6,912 nt of DNA from positions 1-6,912 of the forward strand of contig CAMDMO010000079.1 in NCBI GenBank assembly GCA_945902255.1. The letters are read 5' to 3'. A program made the translations under genes and the position numbers. Shown piece by piece: positions 1 through 3,977 of the stretch (within the stretch, counting starts at the first letter, position 1; every line of letters starts with the position of its first letter). This stretch comes from Rickettsia typhi. GTDB taxonomy: Bacteria > Pseudomonadota > Alphaproteobacteria > Rickettsiales > UBA1997. Under the pieces are notes generated by a model. It ran no database searches, had not been told where the DNA came from, and saw only the letters and a program-made list of their open reading frames with translations.

Positions 1-1227
1 GCAATAAGCACTAACCACGCGAGCAACTAATTTTGAACCGCCACAGCTGGTTGATGGCAGAGAAATTCCACGGCCTGCCGCTAAGCATTCCATTAACATT
101 TTCCATCCTTTTCCAAGTCCATCTTTGCCACCAATTATTGCATCTAAACCAACTATTACATTTTCGCCATTTAATGGAGAATTTACAAAAGGAGTTGCAA
201 GGGGATCATGTCTTCTGCCTTGTCTAACTCCGTGAGTATCATGTGGCACTAAGGCGCAAGTGATTCCAACATCTTGATTATCGAAAAGAATTTTATCTGG
301 ATCACGCAATTGAAAAGCAACACCAATCACGGTGGCGTAAGCTCCAAGAGTTATGTAGCGCTTATTCCAATTCATGCGAATTTTAATTTCGCCGCTAGCA
401 TCTTTAAATAAAACACCATTTGAAATAATTGAGGTAGCGTCACTTCCAGCGGTTGGTTCGGTAAGTGCGAAACATGGTAAATCACGACCATCAGCTAAAC
501 GAGGAAGATAATGATCGCGCTGTGTTTGTGTTCCATATTGTAATAAAAGCTCAGCAGGCCCTAAAGAATTTGGAACCATTACAGTTATTGCCAAAGGAAC
601 TGAGCGCGAAGAAAGTTTTTGAATTACAGCGCTGTGAGCGAAAGCTGAAAAACCAAGCCCGCCATATTCTTTTGGAATGATCATGCCAAAGAATTTTTTA
701 TCACGCAAAAATTTCCAAACATTTTCTGGTAAGTCGCGCAAATGCTGAACTTCATAGTCTGAACAGATTTTACAAAGTTCTTCTGTTTCATTATCAATAA
801 AACTTTGTTCTTCTTTTGTTAAGCGTGGATATTTTTGGTCGAATATCCATTTAAAATTTGGGCGACCAGAAAATAATTCGCCATCAACCCAGATTGTTCC
901 TGAGGTGAGGGCGATTTTTTCAGTTTCAGAAATTTTAGGTAAAAGGCCAAGCTTTTTGATTATAAAAATAATTGGCTTGGTAATTAATTTTTGTCTAATG
1001 GCGGGAATTATAAGAACCATTGAGGCTAGAGCGTAAGTAATCCAGAAAGATTCACTTAAATCACATTTTATTAAATAAGCTGCAATTGCCGCTAAATATA
1101 AAAAAAACGGAAGGCGCTTATAAGCAAAAAATAAACATAATAAAATTGTAAAAATACCTAAATCGGGAGATTGAATTAGGGTATTTGATATATTTTGTGC
1201 AGATGCTTCTAGATTAGATTCTATCAT
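1..1227 (-). CDS. fadE: FadE-type acyl-CoA dehydrogenase, N-terminal half (truncated by window edge)
   Basis: This is the first 409 codons of a gene that leaves the window at its left edge. It would catalyse the first oxidation of fatty acid beta-oxidation, turning acyl-CoA into trans-2-enoyl-CoA with FAD. The reading frame is open from ATG 1227-1225 to base 1. The family is recognised from remembered E. coli FadE (about 814 residues), matching along the whole visible length. There are two or three hydrophobic stretches (about residues 24-36, 40-53 and 62-77), which suggest membrane attachment. Then come FFGMIIPKEYGGL (179-191), VPNSLGPAELL (218-228), the acyl-CoA dehydrogenase signature FALTEPTAGSDA (253-264), MNWNKRYITLGAYATV (285-300), GITCALVP (321-328) and IIGG (364-367). 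The catalytic glutamate lies in the missing half. No clear Shine-Dalgarno precedes the ATG; an A-rich tract does. The open frames on the plus strand here are shadows of this gene. Confidence 0.93.
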   Translation of the reverse strand, partial: MIESNLEASAQNISNTLIQSPDLGIFTILLCLFFAYKRLPFFLYLAAIAAYLIKCDLSESFWITYALASMVLIIPAIRQKLITKPIIFIIKKLGLLPKISETEKIALTSGTIWVDGELFSGRPNFKWIFDQKYPRLTKEEQSFIDNETEELCKICSDYEVQHLRDLPENVWKFLRDKKFFGMIIPKEYGGLGFSAFAHSAVIQKLSSRSVPLAITVMVPNSLGPAELLLQYGTQTQRDHYLPRLADGRDLPCFALTEPTAGSDATSIISNGVLFKDASGEIKIRMNWNKRYITLGAYATVIGVAFQLRDPDKILFDNQDVGITCALVPHDTHGVRQGRRHDPLATPFVNSPLNGENVIVGLDAIIGGKDGLGKGWKMLMECLAAGRGISLPSTSCGGSKLVARVVSAYC

Positions 1228-1312
1228 ATTTTTTTAGAATTTATTATTTTTTTAAGGCAATTATTTTCTTGTAACAAATTTAGTCAAACTTGAAGCGAAG
1301 TTATTAAGCCCT

Positions 1313-1349
1313 CGTCATCCTTGATGCGAAGCATCGAAGATCTCATGAG
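1313..1349 (+). repeat. Dispersed palindromic repeat B, copy 1
   Basis: It begins CGTCATCCTTG (1313-1323), continues with the small hairpin GATGC-GAA-GCATC (1323-1335), then GAAGATCTCATGAG with the perfect palindrome CTCATGAG (1342-1349). The same arrangement, with a GCGAAGC core followed by CGAAGATCTCA, recurs at 3697-3729. Only its first 11 bases are seen at 6763-6773. This copy looks shorter than the one at 3697-3793. Confidence 0.75.
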
Positions 1350-1368
1350 CTTTGAACTCCACATTGCA

Positions 1369-1395
1369 GGGCGTGTTTTACTAACCGCGCCCTTT
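1369..1395 (+). repeat. Dispersed hairpin repeat A, copy 1
   Basis: GGGCGTG (1369-1375), a loop of TTTTACTAAC, then CGCGCCC form a 7-bp stem with one G-T pair. TGAACT (1352-1357) and AGTTCA (1396-1401) add an outer inverted pair around it. A related sequence lies at 6705-6730, sharing GGGCGTG, the TAACCGC core and the CTTTA end. Confidence 0.65.
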
Positions 1396-1440
1396 AGTTC
1401 ATGCAATTTTTAAACTAACAATAGCTGATAAAGCTACAAA

Positions 1441-2295
1441 TTATCCTTCAAGTACCAACTCACAAGCCACTCTAACTAAATTCCTAATCCTTGCAATATA
1501 AGCCGCTCTTTCATTAACCGAAATTGCACTTCTTGCATCAAGTAAATTTAGCAAATGACTTGCTTTAAGTGCTTGTTCATAAGCAGGAATCGGCAATTTT
1601 TTTTCTGCCAAAATTTGTGATTGCTTTTCAGCTGATGTAAATTGATTAAACAAGTCATTTAAATTCGAGTGTTCCAAAATGAATCCTGAATTTTCAATTT
1701 CGCTTTGTTTAAAAATATCTCCATAAGTTATTTTTTCAGCGCCATTTAAGCCATTCCAATTAATATCAAAAACTGAATCAATGCCCTGAATATGCATTGC
1801 TATTCGCTCTAAACCATAAGTTATTTCGCCAGAAATTAATTCGCATTCAATGCCGCCAACTTGTTGCATATAAGTAAATTGACTAATTTCCATACCGTTA
1901 AACCAAACTTCCCAACCTAAGCCAGAAGCGCCAACCGAAGGATTTTCCCAATCATCTTCAACGAATCTTACATCATTTTCTTTTGGCTTTAAACCAATTA
2001 AATCAAGGCTTTGCAAATAAAGATCTTTAATATCTTTTGGCGCTGGTTTTAATAAAACTTGAAATTGATAATAATGACTTAAGCGATTTGGATTCTTTGC
2101 ATAACGCGCGTCAGTTGGGCGTCTGCAAGGTTGCACATAAGCAACTTTCCAAGGTTTTTTACCCAAAGCTTTTAAAACGGTTGCAGGGTGAAGAGTTCCG
2201 GCCCCAACTTCAGAATCAATTGGCTGTAAAATTGCGCAACCCTGCTTACCCCAAAATTCTTGTAATTGAAATATAATTTCTTGAAAAGATTTCAT
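1441..2295 (-). CDS. glyQ: Glycyl-tRNA synthetase alpha subunit
   Basis: This is the alpha chain of the bacterial alpha2-beta2 glycyl-tRNA synthetase, which activates glycine and, with GlyS, charges tRNA-Gly in the cytoplasm. The 284-residue product is near the usual length (about 300). Diagnostic stretches are CAILQPIDSEVGAGTLHPAT (20-39), YVQPCRRPTDARYAKNPNRL (53-72), HYYQFQV (74-80), FVEDDWENP (111-119), ASGLGWEVWFNGMEISQFTY (123-142), QQVGGIECE (144-152), GEITYGLERIAMHIQGIDSV (156-175) and ITYGDIF (189-195). The frame is open back to 2412, but ATG 2295-2293 (MKSFQEIIFQLQ) is where family similarity begins. The extra 39 residues would merely translate the palindrome and the opposite end of erpA. 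There is no Shine-Dalgarno, and a U-rich leader runs straight from a hairpin. The gene lies behind hisE-erpA on the same strand. glyS, usually the next gene, is absent here. Confidence 0.97.
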   Translation of the reverse strand: MKSFQEIIFQLQEFWGKQGCAILQPIDSEVGAGTLHPATVLKALGKKPWKVAYVQPCRRPTDARYAKNPNRLSHYYQFQVLLKPAPKDIKDLYLQSLDLIGLKPKENDVRFVEDDWENPSVGASGLGWEVWFNGMEISQFTYMQQVGGIECELISGEITYGLERIAMHIQGIDSVFDINWNGLNGAEKITYGDIFKQSEIENSGFILEHSNLNDLFNQFTSAEKQSQILAEKKLPIPAYEQALKASHLLNLLDARSAISVNERAAYIARIRNLVRVACELVLEG

Positions 2296-2311
2296 AATAT
2301 AAAAATAAAAT

Positions 2312-2367
2312 AAAAAAAAGGGGTCAGACCCCTTTTTGAGTAAAAGGGGTCTGACCCCCTTTTTTTT
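2312..2367. terminator. Nested double palindrome between erpA and glyQ, likely bidirectional terminator
   Basis: Two 13-base palindromes, GGGGTCAGACCCC (2320-2332) and GGGGTCTGACCCC (2346-2358), are also reverse complements of each other. With the flanking A8 (2312-2319) and T8 (2360-2367) they form one long, nearly perfect hairpin with a short loop near 2337-2341. GC-rich arms followed by T runs on either strand are the form of an intrinsic terminator. It starts one base after the erpA stop (2369-2371) and ends only about 16 bases before the glyQ ATG, so it would separate glyQ from the erpA transcript unless read through. Confidence 0.75.
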
Positions 2368-2368
2368 A

Positions 2369-2704
2369 TTAGACGCTAAACGAGCTTCCGCAGCCGCAAT
2401 TTGCTTTGGCATTTGGATTGTTAACTTTAAAATAAGAAGCGCCTAAATCTCTAACAAATTCAATTTCAGAATCTTTTAAAAAACTGATAGAAGTTTCGTC
2501 GGTTACGGCTAAAATTTTCGAATTTTCTTCGGCAATTTTAATATCAGCTTCGTTTATTTTATTATCGAGTTCGAAAATATATTGAAAGCCGCTGCAACCA
2601 CCACCGGAAATTGAAACGCGCAAAAATTTTTCGGCGTTGTCTTGTTTTCCTCTTATCTCTTTAATGCGCTCTAATGCTGAGTTAGTAATGTTTATAGAAT
2701 TCAT
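2369..2704 (-). CDS. erpA: A-type iron-sulfur cluster carrier (ErpA/IscA family)
   Basis: This small A-type carrier receives Fe-S clusters from the scaffold and hands them to apo-proteins. The 111-residue product has the complete set of three cluster-binding cysteines: C37 in ISGGGCSGFQY and C103/C105 in the C-terminal CGCGSSFSV. The segments GGGCSGFQY and NPNAKANCGCGSSFS match the ErpA branch more closely than SufA, so ErpA is preferred over IscA, with moderate certainty. The ATG (2704-2702) overlaps the hisE stop by one base (TAATG), which implies translational coupling and one transcript. A strong hairpin follows the stop directly. No isc or suf genes are visible nearby. Confidence 0.93.
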   Translation of the reverse strand: MNSINITNSALERIKEIRGKQDNAEKFLRVSISGGGCSGFQYIFELDNKINEADIKIAEENSKILAVTDETSISFLKDSEIEFVRDLGASYFKVNNPNAKANCGCGSSFSV

Positions 2705-3021
2705 TATTTTTTCTTATTTCTTTTATGAAGCAAAGTTAAAATTTCAGAAAGTTCAATATTTTTTGCAGCCAATAAAACTAAAATATGGTAAAATAAATCA
2801 CCAGTTTCTTCAATAATTTCATTTCTAGTTTTTTTGCTAGGATTTTTTTCATCAATAAAAGCCGCAACTATCACTTCCAAAGCTTCTTCACCAATTTTTC
2901 GTCCAATTTTTGCAACACCTTCTTTTGCAAGGCTGTAGCTGTAGGAAGTTTTATCTTTTTTTGTAATTTTTTCTTTAATCAGATTTAAAAGCTCTTCCAA
3001 AGAAAGTTGGTTTTTTGACAT
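2704..3021 (-). CDS. hisE: Phosphoribosyl-ATP pyrophosphatase
   Basis: This enzyme hydrolyses phosphoribosyl-ATP to phosphoribosyl-AMP and pyrophosphate, step two of histidine biosynthesis. The 105-residue product is a typical free-standing HisE of the all-alpha MazG-like fold. Its metal-binding acidic motifs are present: KIGEEALEVIVAA (42-54, with E45, E46 and E49) and EIIEETGDLFYHILVLLAAK (68-87, with E71, E72 and D75). An unrelated MazG-type hydrolase is possible but less likely, because spacing and flanking residues follow HisE. It is first in a two-gene unit with erpA and is divergent from ndk. No other his gene is in the window. A lysine-rich tail (RNKKK) closes the protein. Confidence 0.92.
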   Translation of the reverse strand: MSKNQLSLEELLNLIKEKITKKDKTSYSYSLAKEGVAKIGRKIGEEALEVIVAAFIDEKNPSKKTRNEIIEETGDLFYHILVLLAAKNIELSEILTLLHKRNKKK

Positions 3022-3046
3022 TTTTTAAAATAAGTATTTAGCACAA

Positions 3047-3112
3047 TTTGAAATGCTGTTCAAATATGTTTATATTTAATCAAACCTAACATGAAAAGCA
3101 AGCATTTGAAAT
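3047..3112. repeat. Interrupted inverted repeat in the hisE/ndk divergent spacer
   Basis: ATTTGAAATGCT (around 3047-3057) and AGCATTTGAAAT (3101-3112) are near-perfect inverted copies separated by about 43 bases. They lie upstream of the ndk promoter and in the hisE leader. They could be an operator pair or a cruciform, or simply chance in AT-rich DNA. Confidence 0.3.
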
Positions 3113-3113
3113 C

Positions 3114-3142
3114 TTGACAAAATTTTTATTTTTTTATAGAAT
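3114..3142 (+). promoter_or_regulatory. Sigma70-type promoter for ndk
   Basis: A perfect -35 box TTGACA (3114-3119) is followed, after a 17-base AT-rich spacer, by TAGAAT (3137-3142), five of six matches to the -10 consensus. Transcription would start near 3149, leaving a leader of under 40 bases before the ndk ATG at 3187. That leader contains the self-complementary tract ATTTTTTTAAAAAAAT and no recognisable Shine-Dalgarno. Confidence 0.65.
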
Positions 3143-3186
3143 CCTCGCCCCCGCATTTTTTTAAAAAAATTAACTTAAATATAAAT

Positions 3187-3609
3187 ATGGCTATTGAAAT
3201 GACATTGTCGATCATCAAACCTGATGCGACTCAAAGAAACTTAACTGGTGCAATTAACAGCAAATTTGAACAAGCTGGTTTAAAAATTGTAGCGCAAAAA
3301 AGAATGCAACTTTCTGATAAAGTGGCTGGAGAATTTTATGCAGTTCATCGCGAACGCCCATTTTACAATGATTTAGTAAAATTCATGGTTTCTGGTCCAG
3401 TTGTGGTTCAAGTTTTAAAAGGCGAAAATGCCGTATTGAAAAATCGTGAAATTATGGGCGCCACAAACCCTGCAAATGCTGATGCTGGAACAATTCGCAA
3501 AGAATTTGCTCTTTCAATTGAAGCTAATTCAGTTCATGGCTCTGACAGTTTAGAAAATGCTAAAAATGAAATTGCGTTTTTCTTCGCTGGTTTTGAGATT
3601 GTTGAATAG
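3187..3609 (+). CDS. ndk: Nucleoside diphosphate kinase
   Basis: This enzyme transfers the gamma-phosphate of ATP to nucleoside diphosphates through a phosphohistidine intermediate, balancing cytoplasmic NTP and dNTP pools. The 140-residue product is the normal length. All expected active-site elements are visible: K11 in SIIKPDA, Y51 in FYAVH, R87 in NREIMGATNP, R104 in TIRKEFA, N114, and the phosphorylated H117 in the signature NSVHGSDS (114-121). The start ATGGCTATTGAA (MAIE) agrees with family N-termini; the internal ATG at codon 5 is less likely. A strong promoter lies 45-73 bases upstream. It stands alone, divergent from hisE, and is followed by a repeat-bearing spacer with no simple terminator. 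Confidence 0.97.
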   Translation: MAIEMTLSIIKPDATQRNLTGAINSKFEQAGLKIVAQKRMQLSDKVAGEFYAVHRERPFYNDLVKFMVSGPVVVQVLKGENAVLKNREIMGATNPANADAGTIRKEFALSIEANSVHGSDSLENAKNEIAFFFAGFEIVE

Positions 3610-3696
3610 AGAATTAAGTAAATTTTGCGTTTAATCACTAATTTAGCTGCTTTTCCCCTTCTCGTAATCGTTATTTTGGGAGTGGCTGCATAATTT

Positions 3697-3793
3697 CGTC
3701 ATCCTTGGCGCGAAGCGTCGAAGATCTCAGAAGTTTGGCTTTAGAAAGCTAAAAACTCATGAGATCCTCGGCCTTGTAAGACCAATGATGGCG
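3697..3793 (+). repeat. Dispersed palindromic repeat B, longest copy (about 97 bp, REP/MITE-like)
   Basis: The ends are near inverted copies: CGTCATCCTTGG (3697-3708) against CCAATGATGGCG (3782-3793). Inside, GATCTCA (3723-3729) pairs with TGAGATC (3760-3766), and AGTTTGGCTTT (3732-3742) pairs with the arm at 3745-3757. The transcript could thus fold into one long hairpin with a tiny loop near 3743. A side hairpin forms at the GCGAAGC core (about 3709-3719). The left part matches 1313-1345, and its first 11 bases match 6763-6773. Its position after ndk could give it a secondary role in transcription termination. Confidence 0.75.
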
Positions 3794-3900
3794 CTGTTAT
3801 AGATATCTTCGCCCCAAGAAGTGATAGCTTTGTATAAACACCCTTCGATACTTTTTTAAAATTTGTCTCATATATTTTTTTTCATAGGTCAAACTAACTT

Positions 3901-3934
3901 ATTAGTTGCATAAGATTGTAAAATATGATTTAAT
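3901..3934 (+). promoter_or_regulatory. Weak candidate promoter for the effector-like gene
   Basis: Two -10-like boxes lie here. TATGAT (3924-3929) has five of six consensus bases. TTTAAT (3929-3934) lies 17 bases after a poor -35, TTGCAT (3906-3911). Either would start transcription near 3936-3941 and give a leader of about 40 bases before the ATG at 3978. The -35 element is weak in both cases, so an activator or a chance match is possible. Confidence 0.25.
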
Positions 3935-3977
3935 TGCGTGCGTTACAGCTTTAATAGTAGATAAAAATCATAATAAA

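Larger units (their letters stand above)
1228..1440. other. Intergenic spacer between glyQ and fadE, carrying two dispersed repeats
   Basis: No gene was found in these 213 bases. The right-hand two thirds hold two hairpin-forming repeat motifs that recur elsewhere in the window (1313-1349 and 1369-1395). Both flanking genes are on the minus strand, so this is the 3' flank of glyQ and the leader of fadE. The hairpins may terminate glyQ transcription, but neither is followed by a long U-tract. No convincing fadE promoter could be singled out in the AT-rich 1228-1300 stretch. Confidence 0.7.
3610..3977. other. Intergenic region between ndk and the large effector-like gene
   Basis: These 368 bases contain no recognisable gene. 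The first about 85 bases (3610-3696) show nothing notable. A long imperfect palindrome (3697-3793) fills the middle. The rest (3794-3977) is AT-rich and should hold the promoter of the downstream gene. The frame of that gene is open upstream to a TTG at 3906, but the 24 residues this would add are not recognisable. Confidence 0.6.

Noticed and set aside
33..680. Two plus-strand open frames (33-227 and 465-680) of 64 and 71 codons
   Set aside because: They lie antisense to fadE, whose minus-strand frame is continuous and matches a known family throughout; their products resemble nothing.
2037..2276. Plus-strand 79-codon open frame
   Set aside because: It is antisense to conserved GlyQ motifs, so it is a shadow of that gene.
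2296..2367. T-box or riboswitch controlling glyQ
   Set aside because: The leader consists only of the palindrome and a U-rich run; there is no room for a specifier loop or an aptamer.
2296..2412. N-terminal extension of glyQ back to 2412
   Set aside because: It would translate the palindrome and overlap the end of erpA; GlyQ similarity starts at the ATG at 2295.
3610..3977. CidA-like partner or antitoxin gene upstream of the CE protease gene, as in Wolbachia cidA-cidB
   Set aside because: No open frame of useful length lies between ndk and the large gene, and ndk itself is a normal housekeeping gene.
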